The position numbers and the translations under genes are program-made. A stretch of 32,987 nt of DNA from positions 1 to 32,987 of the forward strand of contig JAFKKL010000021.1 of the NCBI GenBank assembly GCA_017305595.1, in the 5' to 3' direction. Positions 1 to 10,761 of the stretch are shown here, one piece after another; positions within the stretch are counted from its first letter, which is position 1, and each line of letters begins with the position of its first letter. A model generated the notes under the pieces. That model was not told the origin of the DNA. It worked only from the letters and a program-made list of their open reading frames with translations, and searched no databases. The stretch comes from Hyphomicrobiales bacterium (lineage in GTDB: Bacteria; Pseudomonadota; Alphaproteobacteria; Rhizobiales; Xanthobacteraceae).

Positions 1-547
1 CGCCTTTCGGGCCCCACTCGCCCGCAAGGCTGCGGCACAGCGCGAAGTCCGCCGCTTTCGAAATGCCGTAAGCGCCGATCACCGTCGAGCCGCGCAGGCC
101 GCCGATCGACGAGATGATCACCACCGAGCCGTTGCCACGCTCCGCCATCTGCGGGATCGCCCGCGCGCACAGCCAGACATTGCTCTTGACGTTGGAGCCC
201 ATGATCTTGTCGAAGGCTTCGTCGGTGATATCGAGCAGCGGACCGTAGTAAGGATTCACCGCCGCGTTGCAGACCAGAATGTCGACCTTGCCGTAGTGCT
301 TGGTGGCGCCGTCGATCAGCCCCTCGACTTCGTTCCGGCGCGAGATGTTGCAGGGGATGACCAGCGCATCGCCGCCGGCGTCGCGGATGCCCTTGGCGAC
401 CTCCTCGCACGCATCGGCCTTGCGGCTCGACACCACCACCTTCGCACCCAGCCTCGCCAGCAGTTCAGCCGACGCGCGGCCGATGCCACGACTGGAGCCG
501 GTGACGACGGCGACCTTGCCGGTGAGATCGAAAGGCGTGTTCTGCAT
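1..547 (-). CDS. SDR family oxidoreductase (C-terminus cut by window edge), possible pimE position
   Basis: Short-chain dehydrogenase/reductase, 182 codons visible, reading off the left end of the window. The N-terminal Rossmann motif TGSSRGIG (about residues 16-23), the NAA motif (ILVCNAAVNP), the catalytic serine stretch VIISSIGG and the active-site YGISK (Tyr-x-x-x-Lys) are all present, so it should be an active NAD(P)-dependent alcohol/ketone oxidoreductase. The ATG at 547 is followed at once by a standard SDR N-terminus. It is last in the minus-strand series ligase, thiolase and two acyl-CoA dehydrogenases, and is separated from them by a repeat-bearing gap. That position fits the sixth gene of a pimFABCDE-type operon, but I do not know that pimE is an SDR. 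Substrate is not predictable from sequence. Confidence 0.88.
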   Translation of the reverse strand, partial: MQNTPFDLTGKVAVVTGSSRGIGRASAELLARLGAKVVVSSRKADACEEVAKGIRDAGGDALVIPCNISRRNEVEGLIDGATKHYGKVDILVCNAAVNPYYGPLLDITDEAFDKIMGSNVKSNVWLCARAIPQMAERGNGSVVIISSIGGLRGSTVIGAYGISKAADFALCRSLAGEWGPKG

Positions 548-582
548 GGGGTATTTCCTGTTGTATTTATTGCTTGTTGTTC

Positions 583-671
583 CGTCATGGTCGGATTTAT
601 TCCGGCCATCCACGTTCTTTCCTCACAGGCTATCAAAACGTAGATGGCCGGGACAGAGCCCGGCCATGACG
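583..671. repeat. Intergenic palindromic repeat, family B (CGTCATGG...CCATGACG)
   Basis: The ends CGTCATGG and CCATGACG are inverted, and an inner pair around ATCCACGT / ACGTAGAT makes a long imperfect hairpin. Related copies lie at 19023-19053, 30106-30214 and 32612-32702. It fills most of the 548-719 gap between the SDR gene and the acyl-CoA dehydrogenase gene, and no coding signal is seen there. Confidence 0.75.
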
Positions 672-719
672 TAGTGCGTGTGAGCGAGGCTGTGACCAAC
701 ACAGCCCCGCATAGCGTTC

Positions 720-1862
720 TCAGATGATCCCGCCCGCTTCGCTGGCGCGGCGCAGGTGGTAATCGGTATCGCCGAAGCTGCTCTCGATGATCGACAGCCG
801 TTTGAAGTAGTGGCCGATCGAGGCTTCCATGGTCATGCCGATGCCGCCGTGCAGCTGGATCGACTGCTGGCCGACGAACTTCAACGATTTGCCGACCTGC
901 ACCTTGGCGGCGGCCACCGAGGCGGCGCGCTCCTTGGCGTCGTTGAAATCGCTCGCCATGGTCGCCAGCATCGCCATGCTGCGGGCCTGCTCGGTGAACA
1001 CGAACATGTCCGCCGCGCGATGCTGCAACGCCTGGAAGCTGCCGATCGGCACGCCGAACTGCTTGCGCGTCTTGATGTACTCGACGGTGATCTTGAGCGA
1101 CTCGTCCATCGCCCCCACCGCCTCAGCGCACAACGCGGTGCGCGCCTCGTCCACCACACGCTCGATCAGCGGCAGGCCGCCCGCTGGATCGCCGAGCGCC
1201 GCGTCCGCGCCGACCTCGACGCCGGTGAAGGTGATGTCCGCGGCACGCATGCCGTCCTGTGTCGGATAGCCCTTCACCGTCACGCCCTTGGCATCACGCG
1301 GCACCAGAAACACACCGATGCCGTCGCGTTCGGTCTGCCCGCCCTTGGTACGCGCGGTGACGACCAGCGTATCGGCCGCTTCGCCGTTCAGCACGACGAA
1401 CTTCTCGCCGTCGATGACCCAGCCGTCGCCCTTCTTCCTGGCGGTGGTGGCGACGTCGTTGAGATCGTAGCGCGAGTTCTTCTCGAGCTGCGCGAACGCA
1501 AACGTCTTGCTGCCGTCGATGATGCCGGGAATGTGCGTGGCCTTCTGCGCAGCCGAGCCGCCGTGGCGGAGGAAGCCGCCGGCGATCACCACCGTCGGCA
1601 GATACGGCTCCAGCACCAGTGCACGGCCGAACGCCTGCATGACGATCATGGTCTCGACCGCACCAGCACCGAAGCCGCCATCGGCTTCGGCGAACGGCAG
1701 GCCGAGCAGTCCCTGCTCCGCCAGCTTGCCCCAGATCGCCTTGCTCCAGCCGGCCTTCTCCGCGCCGTACTTCTTGCGCTGTTCGAAATCGTAGGAGTCG
1801 TTCAAGAGCCCGTCGACACTATCCTTGAGAAGCCGCTGCTCCTCGGACAAATCAAAATCCAT
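720..1862 (-). CDS. pimD: Acyl-CoA dehydrogenase, small-subunit type (PimD-like)
   Basis: 380-aa acyl-CoA dehydrogenase family flavoprotein, expected to introduce the alpha,beta double bond into an acyl-CoA and pass electrons to ETF. The N-terminal helical domain (DFDLSEEQRLLKDSVDGLL), the middle beta domain and the C-terminal helical domain (TRKQFGVPIGSFQALQHR, QLHGGIGMT) are in normal order. The usual catalytic Tyr-Glu-Gly-Thr near the C-terminus is replaced by FGDT (residues 363-366), with glycygl at the glutamate position (Gly364). It therefore probably works as a partner of the neighbouring 396-aa paralogue. The ATG at 1862 has GAGGAA six bases upstream. The pimD name rests on operon order. 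Confidence 0.85.
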   Translation of the reverse strand: MDFDLSEEQRLLKDSVDGLLNDSYDFEQRKKYGAEKAGWSKAIWGKLAEQGLLGLPFAEADGGFGAGAVETMIVMQAFGRALVLEPYLPTVVIAGGFLRHGGSAAQKATHIPGIIDGSKTFAFAQLEKNSRYDLNDVATTARKKGDGWVIDGEKFVVLNGEAADTLVVTARTKGGQTERDGIGVFLVPRDAKGVTVKGYPTQDGMRAADITFTGVEVGADAALGDPAGGLPLIERVVDEARTALCAEAVGAMDESLKITVEYIKTRKQFGVPIGSFQALQHRAADMFVFTEQARSMAMLATMASDFNDAKERAASVAAAKVQVGKSLKFVGQQSIQLHGGIGMTMEASIGHYFKRLSIIESSFGDTDYHLRRASEAGGII

Positions 1863-1890
1863 GTTTCGTTCCTCAAACTGTCAAACTCAG

Positions 1891-1978
1891 CGTCATTGCG
1901 AAGAGCGTGAGCGACGAAGCAATCCAGCTCGCCGCCGCGCCGTCTGATCTGGATTGCTTCGCTTCGCCCGCAATGACG
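1891..1978. repeat. Intergenic palindromic repeat, family A (CGTCATTGCG...CGCAATGACG)
   Basis: Inverted repeat with ends CGTCATTGCG / CGCAATGACG and inner arms GAAGCAATCCAG / CTGGATTGCTTC around a variable loop. Other copies are at 24742-24826 (complete) and 17445-17515 (truncated). It lies in the gap between the two acyl-CoA dehydrogenase genes and would form a strong RNA hairpin in the operon transcript. Confidence 0.85.
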
Positions 1979-2020
1979 CAGCGAAGAGATGCGCGGCCGG
2001 AGCTATCCGGCCGCCGAGAA

Positions 2021-3211
2021 TTACAGCCCCAGCACAGCCTTGCTGATGATGTTGCGCTGGATCTCGTTGGAGCCGCCGTAGATCGACACCTTGCGGTAGT
2101 TGAAATAGGTCGGCGCGATCTGCGCAATCCAGTCCATGGTCTCGTTGGTGTTGTCGTCGCCATGGATGTCGTAAGGGCTGGCGAACGGGCCGGCCACTTC
2201 GAGCATCAGCTCGGTCAGCGTCTGCTGGATTTCCGAGCCCTTGATCTTGAGCACCGACGACGCCGGGTCCGGCTTGCCCTTGCCGTTCTTGCCTTCGTTG
2301 GCAACAACGCGCATCTGCGTCAGCTCCAGCGCCTTCAGTTCCACCTCGACCGCCGCGAGCTTTTCACGGAATTTGGGATCCTCGATGATCGGACGGCCGC
2401 CGGCCTGGGTGCTGCCGGCCAGTTCACGCAGGCGACGCAGGCGCTCCTTCGACATGCCGACACGGGCGATGTTGGTGCGTTCGTTGCCGAGCAGGAATTT
2501 CGCGTAATCCCAGCCCTTGTTCTCCTCGCCGACGAGATTTTCGGCCGGCACTTCGACGTCGTCGAAGAACACTTCGTTGACTTCGCGGCCGCCGTCGATG
2601 GTGACGATCGGGCGCACGGTGATGCCCTTCGACTTCATGTCGATCAGCAGGAACGAAATGCCCTGCTGCTTCTTCGCCGCCGGGTCGGTACGCACCAGAC
2701 AGAAAATCCAGTCGGCGTGCTGCGCCAGCGTGGTCCAGGTCTTCTGGCCGTTGACGATGTATTTGTCGCCCTTGCGCTCAGCCTTGGTCTTCAGCGACGC
2801 GAGATCCGATCCCGAGCCCGGCTCGGAGAAGCCCTGACACCACCAGTCGGTGAGATTGGCGATGCGCGGCAGGTAATGCTTCTTCTGTGCTTCATTGGCG
2901 AAGGTGTAAATCACCGGGCCGACCATGTTGACGCCGAACGGCAGCGGCGGCGGCGCGGGCGTCGCCTGCATCTCTTCATTGAAGATGTATTGCTGCACGG
3001 CGGTCCAGTCGGTACCGCCATATTCCTTGGGCCAATGCGGCACCGCCCAGCCCTTCTTGTGCAGGATGCGCGTCCACTCCACCATGTCCTCCTTGGTGGT
3101 GTGGCGATTTTCCGACAGCTTCTTCTTGATGCCGGCCGGAACGTTGTCGCGGAAAAATGCACGGACTTCCTCGCGGAATGCCTGTTCTTCCGGCGTGAGA
3201 CTGAGATCCAT
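2021..3211 (-). CDS. pimC: Acyl-CoA dehydrogenase, large-subunit type (PimC-like)
   Basis: 396-aa acyl-CoA dehydrogenase. The FAD/substrate motif QGFSEPGSGSDLASL (about residues 126-140), the LVRTDP strand region and the C-terminal IYGGSNEIQR (377-386) are clear. At the position of the classical catalytic glutamate (Y-E-G in medium-chain enzymes) it has Gly379, so catalysis may use another acid or need the partner subunit encoded next door. The start is ATG 3211 with AAGGAG seven bases upstream. It sits between the thiolase gene and the 380-aa dehydrogenase gene on the same strand, the order expected for pimB-pimC-pimD. Likely substrates are medium-chain dicarboxyl- or fatty acyl-CoAs, inferred from context. 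Confidence 0.88.
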   Translation of the reverse strand: MDLSLTPEEQAFREEVRAFFRDNVPAGIKKKLSENRHTTKEDMVEWTRILHKKGWAVPHWPKEYGGTDWTAVQQYIFNEEMQATPAPPPLPFGVNMVGPVIYTFANEAQKKHYLPRIANLTDWWCQGFSEPGSGSDLASLKTKAERKGDKYIVNGQKTWTTLAQHADWIFCLVRTDPAAKKQQGISFLLIDMKSKGITVRPIVTIDGGREVNEVFFDDVEVPAENLVGEENKGWDYAKFLLGNERTNIARVGMSKERLRRLRELAGSTQAGGRPIIEDPKFREKLAAVEVELKALELTQMRVVANEGKNGKGKPDPASSVLKIKGSEIQQTLTELMLEVAGPFASPYDIHGDDNTNETMDWIAQIAPTYFNYRKVSIYGGSNEIQRNIISKAVLGL

Positions 3212-3396
3212 CGGATGCTCCTTGCGAGATTAAAATACGAAAACTGGTGACACGATATCTGTCCGCACGTCGTCCCCGCCAACGGGTCGGCGCGAAGCGC
3301 CGCCCGATGACAGGCTACGGCGGGGCCCCATAACCACCGGCGCTTCGTTGATATCGAGCGTCGACGTCATTGCCCTTCGGCAACGCTGCGACGTAT

Positions 3397-3423
3397 GGGT
3401 CCCCGCCTTCGCGGGGACGACGC
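3397..3423. repeat. Short palindromic repeat, family C (GTCCCCGC-CTTC-GCGGGGAC)
   Basis: A perfect 8-bp stem with a CTTC loop at 3399-3418, flanked by GG and GACG. An identical 20-mer is at 30054-30073 and a diverged relative at 29947-29966. It lies in the 3212-3452 gap between the thiolase and acyl-CoA dehydrogenase genes. The rest of that gap shows no gene. Confidence 0.8.
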
Positions 3424-3452
3424 CGAGCGTGTGGAAAGGCGCGCGCTGCATG

Positions 3453-4640
3453 TTACTGCACGATCTCGAACAGACCGGCCGAGCCCATGCCACCGCCGAC
3501 GCACATGGTGACGACCGCGTACTTCGCCTTGCGGCGGCGGCCTTCGATCAGCGCGTGACCGGCCAGGCGCGCACCCGACATGCCGTAGGGATGGCCGACC
3601 GAAATCGCGCCCCCGTTGACGTTGAGCTTTTCCGGATCGATGCCGAGCTTGTCGCGGCAATACAGCACCTGCACCGCGAAGGCTTCGTTCAATTCCCACA
3701 GGTCGATATCATCGACAGTGAGGCCGTGACGCTTCAGCAGACGCGGCACCGCGAACACCGGGCCGATGCCCATCTCGTCCGGCTCGCAGCCGGCGGAGAC
3801 GAAGCCGCGGAAGATGCCGAGCGGCTTGAGGCCCTTTTGCGCGGCGAGCTTGTCGCTCATGATCACGGTGGCGCTGGCGCCGTCCGACAACTGGCTGGCA
3901 TTGCCGGCGGTGATGGTGAAGCCGTCGCCGCGCACGGCCTTGAGGCTCGCGAGACCTTCGGCGGTGGTTTCGGGGCGCGGACCTTCGTCCTGCGACAGCG
4001 TCACGTCCTTGAACGAGACTTCCTTGGTCTCCTTGTTCACGACCGCCATCTTGGTCGCGATCGGCGCCAGTTCGTCGTTGAACTTGCCGCCTTGCTGCGC
4101 GGCCGCGGTGCGGCGCTGACTCTCCAGCGAGTACTCATCCTGGCGCTCGCGGGAGATGCCGTAGCGCTTCGCCACCGTCTCGGCGGTGTCGAGCATCGGC
4201 ATGTAGATGTCCTTGTGCATCTTCACCAGTTCAGGATCGATCACATGGAATTTGTTGGCATGATCGTTCTGCACCAGGCTGATCGATTCACCGCCGCCGC
4301 CGACCGCGATCTCGACGCCGTCGAACAGCACCGAGCGCGCGGCAAGCGCGATCGCCTGCAAGCCCGAAGCACACTGACGGTCGATGGTGGTACCGCCGAC
4401 CGTGACCGGCAGGCCAGCGCGCAGCGCCGCCTTGCGGGCAATGTTGCCGCCGGTCGCGCCCTGCTGCATGGCGGCGCCCATCACCACGTCCTCGATTTCC
4501 TTCGGATCGAGCTTGGCGCGCTTCACCGCGTGCTCGATGGCGTGGCCGAGCAGCGTCGCGCCTTCGGTGTTGTTGAGAGCGCCGCGATAGGCCTTGCCGA
4601 TCGGGGTGCGGGCGGTGGAAACGATAACGGCATCGGTCAT
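3453..4640 (-). CDS. pimB: Acetyl-CoA acyltransferase (thiolase, PimB-like)
   Basis: 395-aa thiolase that would cleave 3-ketoacyl-CoA with CoA to acetyl-CoA plus an acyl-CoA two carbons shorter. All catalytic residues are visible: Cys90 in [10 protein letters not shown], His350 in [10 protein letters not shown] and Cys380 in [11 protein letters not shown]. Length is normal for the family. The start ATG at 4640 has AGGAGG six bases upstream and overlaps the stop of the upstream ligase gene by four bases (ATGA), so the two are very probably translationally coupled. It ends the beta-oxidation cycle encoded by this operon. Confidence 0.93.
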   Translation of the reverse strand: MTDAVIVSTARTPIGKAYRGALNNTEGATLLGHAIEHAVKRAKLDPKEIEDVVMGAAMQQGATGGNIARKAALRAGLPVTVGGTTIDRQCASGLQAIALAARSVLFDGVEIAVGGGGESISLVQNDHANKFHVIDPELVKMHKDIYMPMLDTAETVAKRYGISRERQDEYSLESQRRTAAAQQGGKFNDELAPIATKMAVVNKETKEVSFKDVTLSQDEGPRPETTAEGLASLKAVRGDGFTITAGNASQLSDGASATVIMSDKLAAQKGLKPLGIFRGFVSAGCEPDEMGIGPVFAVPRLLKRHGLTVDDIDLWELNEAFAVQVLYCRDKLGIDPEKLNVNGGAISVGHPYGMSGARLAGHALIEGRRRKAKYAVVTMCVGGGMGSAGLFEIVQ

Positions 4641-6325
4641 GAACGACCTCCTGTTGCGAGTTTTGGTGAGTGTTGAACCATGGGTGAAGGTTGCTGACTG
4701 CGCAATTCGTGGCGGGACAATTTGCCCACCGCGGTGCGCGGCAGTTCGTCGACGAACTCCAGCGCCGCCGGCAATTCATGCTTGCCGACCTTGCCGGTGA
4801 GAAAGGCGCGGAGTTCATCGAGGGTGAATGCGGCGACGTTCGGCTTCAGTTTCACGAACGCCTTGGCGGCCTCGCCGCGATAGTCGTCTGGAACGCCGAT
4901 CACCAGCACCTCGTGCACATCGGGGTGGGTATAGATCGCCTGCTCGATCATCTGCGGATAGACGTTGAAGCCGCCGGAGATGATCATGTCCTTCTTGCGG
5001 TCGACCAGATAGAAATAGCCGTCGTCGTCCATGTAACCGATATCGCCGGTAAGGAAACGGTCGCCGACGAAAGCCTCGGCGGTTTCCTCCGGCCTGTTCC
5101 AGTAGCCGCGCGTGACGTTCGGCCCCTTGATGCGGATTTCGCCGGTCTCGTTCGGCGGCAGCACGCGCGAAGGATCGTCCAGCGCCACCACGTCGAGTTC
5201 GATGCCGGGTAGCATCAGACCGATGGAGCCCGGCTTGTCTGGTCCAGTCGGCGGATGGCCGGTGCCGGGCGAACAGGTTTCGGTCATGCCCCAACCGCTC
5301 TTGAGCGTCAGGCCGGTCTTGCGCTCAAAAACCTTTGCGACCTCAACCGGCAGCGGCGCGCCGCCGGAGCCCGCCACCGCAAGCGACGACAGGTCGCGGC
5401 TTTCCAGCGACGGATCATTGGCGAGCGCGATCCACATCGTCGGCACGCCGGGAAACACCGTGGCGCGCTTGGTCTCGATATCACGCAGCACCGCGCCGAC
5501 ATCGAAGCGCTGATGCAGCGAGATTAGATTGCCGTAACGGATCGAGCCGAGCAGGATCACGGTCAGCGCGTAGATATGGAACAGCGGCAGCACGCAGATC
5601 ACGCGCTCGACTGTGTTGCGCTCGGCGCGCGCCTTGGCACCCCAGACATCGTAGATCGATACCGCCGAGGTGAGATTGCGATGGCTCAGCATCGCGCCTT
5701 TCGGCAGGCCGGTGGTGCCGCCGGTGTATTGCAGCAGCGCGACATCCTCGACGTCGATGTGCGGCCACTCCGCGGGCTTCGCGGTGCCGGCAACGAATTG
5801 CTTAAAGGTAATCGCGCGGGAATCGTCCGGCAGCGCCGTCTGAGGCGTGCCGACCGCGCCCCAATCGTCGTCCTCGCAGACGATCAATTTATCGAGCAGA
5901 CCTTTGGCGAGAAACCGCAGCGCCATCGGCAACAGCGCCGAGAGGTTGCTGGTGACCAGCACGCGCGCGCCGCTGTCAGTGAGTTTGTGCGAGAGCGCGA
6001 TCTCGCCGTCGAGCGGCGACAGATGCACCAGTCGCGCGCCGGCTTTCAGCGCACCGAAGAAATTGATCGGGTGGTCCGGCGAATTGCCGAGGAACAACGC
6101 GACCGAGTGACCCTTGCCGATACCGTCGCGCAGAAACGCCGCCGCGACCTGATCGACCCGCGCCTGCAAGTCGCTGAAACTGATCGGTCGGTCACGAAAT
6201 TCAAGAGCCGGCCGCGTGCCGTAATTCGCGACCGCCGTGGCGAGCAAGTCCGGCAAGGTGCCCCGCGCGATCGGAGCATCCCATCGCACGCCTTCCGGAT
6301 AAAACTGCTCGCCGGGGTGAGTCAT
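4637..6325 (-). CDS. pimA: Medium/long-chain acyl-CoA ligase (PimA-like)
   Basis: 562-aa AMP-forming acyl-CoA synthetase that would activate free (di)carboxylic acids with ATP and CoA. The phosphate-binding loop [11 protein letters not shown] (about 197-207), the GWGMTETC motif, the [20 protein letters not shown] hinge region and the C-terminal catalytic lysine in PRTAVGK (Lys535) are all present. The PRTxxGK context is the type known to be silenced by lysine acetylation in R. palustris acyl-CoA synthetases. PimA there activates C7-C14 dicarboxylic and fatty acids. The upstream gap (6326-6496) has a GC-rich hairpin. The ribosome-binding site before ATG 6325 is weak. Confidence 0.9.
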   Translation of the reverse strand: MTHPGEQFYPEGVRWDAPIARGTLPDLLATAVANYGTRPALEFRDRPISFSDLQARVDQVAAAFLRDGIGKGHSVALFLGNSPDHPINFFGALKAGARLVHLSPLDGEIALSHKLTDSGARVLVTSNLSALLPMALRFLAKGLLDKLIVCEDDDWGAVGTPQTALPDDSRAITFKQFVAGTAKPAEWPHIDVEDVALLQYTGGTTGLPKGAMLSHRNLTSAVSIYDVWGAKARAERNTVERVICVLPLFHIYALTVILLGSIRYGNLISLHQRFDVGAVLRDIETKRATVFPGVPTMWIALANDPSLESRDLSSLAVAGSGGAPLPVEVAKVFERKTGLTLKSGWGMTETCSPGTGHPPTGPDKPGSIGLMLPGIELDVVALDDPSRVLPPNETGEIRIKGPNVTRGYWNRPEETAEAFVGDRFLTGDIGYMDDDGYFYLVDRKKDMIISGGFNVYPQMIEQAIYTHPDVHEVLVIGVPDDYRGEAAKAFVKLKPNVAAFTLDELRAFLTGKVGKHELPAALEFVDELPRTAVGKLSRHELRSQQPSPMVQHSPKLATGGRS

Positions 6326-6366
6326 TTCGGTTGGCCTAATTCTTCGACGCGGGCGCCGAACTTGCT

Positions 6367-6389
6367 CCCCTCCCCCCTGTGGGGAGGGG
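6367..6389. repeat. GC-rich hairpin between pimF- and pimA-like genes
   Basis: Perfect inverted repeat CCCCTCCCC (6367-6375) and GGGGAGGGG (6381-6389) with a 5-base loop, in the 171-base gap between the two genes. There is no T-run on the minus strand after it, so it is not an obvious terminator. It may be a mobile intergenic repeat or an RNA-stability element. Confidence 0.7.
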
Positions 6390-6496
6390 TTAGGGACGAG
6401 GGCTCCGCGCGCATGGCATCGCTAGCGGGCCGCCTACCCTATTCCTCCCCAACGACGGAAGGAAATAGAGCGACAGGCGCGGGGCCCGTCTCACAC

Positions 6497-8593
<2,097 letters not shown>

Positions 8594-8648
8594 ATCCATC
8601 TCCTTCAACCGCGTAGTGATCCGGACAATCCGATCAGCGTTTTCATCA

Positions 8649-8665
8649 ATTTCGCACTGCGAAAT
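8649..8665. promoter_or_regulatory. 17-bp palindrome, candidate IclR-family operator
   Basis: ATTTCGCACTGCGAAAT has perfect 8-bp arms around one central base, 56 bases upstream of the pimF-like start codon. IclR-type regulators bind short palindromes of this size in divergent promoter regions. Assignment to the adjacent regulator is an inference from position. Confidence 0.55.
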
Positions 8666-8678
8666 CTAATTCCACATC

Positions 8679-8717
8679 TTGACAACGAGGGTTATTTTGA
8701 AGAGCGTCCGTTGTCAA
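8679..8717. promoter_or_regulatory. Inverted repeat TTGACAACG / CGTTGTCAA in divergent promoter region
   Basis: Perfect 9-bp arms at 8679-8687 and 8709-8717, with centres 30 bp apart (about three helical turns). This could be a paired regulator site, or -35 boxes facing both ways. It sits just upstream of the 17-bp palindrome on the pim side. Confidence 0.4.
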
Positions 8718-9018
8718 CGAGGTGAGAATTGACACATCATCACCTTCAAACATCGGGGGACACGCCGCAACGATCGATGATCGGCAGTCAGTGATCGATA
8801 GATCAATGTCCGCATGATCAACACGTTACAGATGATCGAACATATGGCGACAGACCGTATCACGATCCATCGTAACGCGATCGGGTTCAAATTCACGAAT
8901 TCAGACTCACAAATTGACACTCGCTCGGAGTGACGATTCACCGGTTCGAATTCATGACTTGAAACGTTCGGGCTCGCGCCCGACGGCGTTGATGCATAGA
9001 GGGTTCGCGTAGCAGGCC

Positions 9019-9888
9019 ATGAAGCGTCCAGCCAAGAAAGTGGCGACAGATCGCAATTTTGTCGTTGCTCTTGCCCGCGGCCTCGAAGTGTTGCGCGCAT
9101 TTCATCCCAAGGACGGGCTGCTCGGCAATCAGGAGATTGCCGCCCGCACCAACCTGCCGAAGCCGACCGTTTCCCGGCTGACCTATACGCTCACCAAGCT
9201 CGGCTATCTTACACAGGTGCCGCGGTTCGAGAAGTATCAACTCACGCCCGCAGCCATGTCGCTCGGTTATGCCGCACTAGCCAATCTCGGCGTTCAGCAT
9301 TTGTCCGAGTCGTTTCGCGAAGATGTGATGCGCGCCACAGGCGGCGCGGTGGCGGTCGGCGCGCGCGACCGGCTCAGCATGATTTATTTCGGCCAGAGCC
9401 GTAGCGGCCTCGCGCTCGGCGTGCAGCTCGACGTCGGCTCGAAAGTTCCAATCGCGACCACAGCGATGGGCCGCGCCTATCTCTGGGCCCTGCCCGACGA
9501 AGAACGCACGCAATTGCTGCGCGAACTGCGCGAACACTACGGCAGCCGCTGGCCGCGCATCCGCGAAGGCGTTGAACGCGCGGGCGAACTCGTCGCCAAG
9601 CGCGGCTTCGCAATCTCCGTCGGCGAATGGCAGGACGATATTCACGCCGCCGGCGTCGCGATTACGCTCAACGACGGAACAGGTCCGTATGCATTCAACT
9701 GCGGCGCGCCTGCATTCCGTTTCACGGAAGATCGTTTGCTCAACGACATTGGACCGCGTCTGGTCGCGATGGTAAGAAGTATTGAAGCAGCGTTGGGCGG
9801 AAGCTCGACGTCGCATACAAAAAAAGCCGACACCAAAAAATCAAAAGGAGGAGGGAAAGTTGCGCGCATGGTTGCGGGGATTCGATAA
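9019..9888 (+). CDS. IclR family transcriptional regulator
   Basis: 289-aa regulator. The N-terminal winged helix-turn-helix spans about residues 14-75 (LARGLEVLRAF, NQEIAARTNLPKPTVSRLTYTL), and the C-terminal effector-binding domain about 90-260. A lysine-rich tail (TKKADTKKSKGGGK) follows. The start ATG 9019 leads straight into the HTH domain. It is divergent from the pim-like beta-oxidation operon and directly upstream of an ABC importer, so the best guess is control of one or both by a carboxylic acid or its CoA ester. Whether it activates or represses cannot be told from sequence. Confidence 0.9.
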   Translation: MKRPAKKVATDRNFVVALARGLEVLRAFHPKDGLLGNQEIAARTNLPKPTVSRLTYTLTKLGYLTQVPRFEKYQLTPAAMSLGYAALANLGVQHLSESFREDVMRATGGAVAVGARDRLSMIYFGQSRSGLALGVQLDVGSKVPIATTAMGRAYLWALPDEERTQLLRELREHYGSRWPRIREGVERAGELVAKRGFAISVGEWQDDIHAAGVAITLNDGTGPYAFNCGAPAFRFTEDRLLNDIGPRLVAMVRSIEAALGGSSTSHTKKADTKKSKGGGKVARMVAGIR

Positions 9889-9951
9889 TCTTCACGGTCA
9901 TGGCCTCCGGCGTTCATCGTCGGTCGCAATGACAGGGTTGGGCTGCTGCCG

Positions 9952-10761
9952 ATGACTCAGGCTCAGCTCGCGCGGGGACAGGCCGCCTCGGCCAATCCCC
10001 TGCTCGCGGTTCGCGACGTCAGCGTCGTGTTCGGCGGCATCGTCGCCCTGAATGGCGTGTCATTCGACATGAAGCAGGGACAGATCCTCGGCCTGATCGG
10101 GCCGAACGGCGCCGGCAAGACGACGCTGTTCAATTGTCTGAGCCGGCTCTACCAGCCCAGCAAAGGCGATATCTTGATGGAGGGCGTCAGCATCCTGTCG
10201 CGCCCGCCGCACAAGATCGCCGAGATCGGCATCGGCCGCACGTTCCAGAACGTCGCGCTGTTTCCCAACATGAGCGTGCTCGACAACGTTCGCGTCGGCA
10301 TGCACGCGCACACCAACAGCGACATTATCAGCGACTCGCTGAAGCTGCCGTGGGTGCGCCGTGGCGAAGCCGCGATCAATCGTAACGTCGATCAGATTCT
10401 CTCCTATCTCGATCTCACCAGCGTCGGCCATTCGATCGTATCTGGCCTGCCGTTCGGCACGCAGAAGCGCGTCGAGCTGGCGCGCGCGCTCGCGGCCGAG
10501 CCCAAGATCCTGCTGCTCGACGAGCCGGCAGGTGGCTTGAATCATGAGGAAGTCCATGTCCTCGGCGACCTGATCCGTCGCATTCGCGACGAGCGCGGCA
10601 TCACCGTGCTGCTGGTCGAGCATCACATGGGGCTGGTGATGTCGATCGCCGATCACGTGGTGGCGCTCAACTTCGGCCGCAAACTCGCAGAGGGTACCCC
10701 GTCTCAGGTGCAGTCGGACCCGGAGGTCATCAAGGCTTATCTGGGGAGCAAAGACCAATGA
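9952..10761 (+). CDS. livG: Branched-chain-amino-acid-type ABC transporter ATP-binding protein (LivG-like)
   Basis: 269-aa cytoplasmic ATPase of the hydrophobic amino acid/carboxylate uptake (HAAT) family. Walker A GPNGAGKTT (about 45-53), the signature region FGTQKRVELARAL and Walker B ILLLDEPAGGL are visible. It is the first gene of an importer operon (ATPase, ATPase, permease, permease, three binding proteins). Its stop overlaps the next start by four bases. No good Shine-Dalgarno precedes ATG 9952, so the start is moderately sure. Despite the family name, the context suggests (di)carboxylic acids as cargo, not leucine. Confidence 0.93.
   Translation: MTQAQLARGQAASANPLLAVRDVSVVFGGIVALNGVSFDMKQGQILGLIGPNGAGKTTLFNCLSRLYQPSKGDILMEGVSILSRPPHKIAEIGIGRTFQNVALFPNMSVLDNVRVGMHAHTNSDIISDSLKLPWVRRGEAAINRNVDQILSYLDLTSVGHSIVSGLPFGTQKRVELARALAAEPKILLLDEPAGGLNHEEVHVLGDLIRRIRDERGITVLLVEHHMGLVMSIADHVVALNFGRKLAEGTPSQVQSDPEVIKAYLGSKDQ

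Larger units (their letters stand above)
8594..9018. promoter_or_regulatory. Divergent regulatory region between pimF-like operon and iclR
   Basis: 425 bases, AT-richer than its surroundings and with no convincing gene. It must carry both divergent promoters. TTGACA-like hexamers occur at 8729-8734 and 8914-8919, but neither is followed by a good -10 at normal spacing, so I do not call exact promoters. Two inverted repeats nearest the pim side are listed separately. AATTCA-containing near-repeats (8890-8955) lie close to the iclR start. Confidence 0.6.

Noticed and set aside
8714-9240. Minus-strand open frames in the pimF/iclR gap
   Set aside because: No ribosome-binding site, no recognisable domain, and overlap with regulatory palindromes and the iclR gene.
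9889-9951. Possible family-B repeat between iclR and the livG-like gene
   Set aside because: Only fragments (GGTCATGG, CAATGACAGG) are present and no inverted pair can be drawn.
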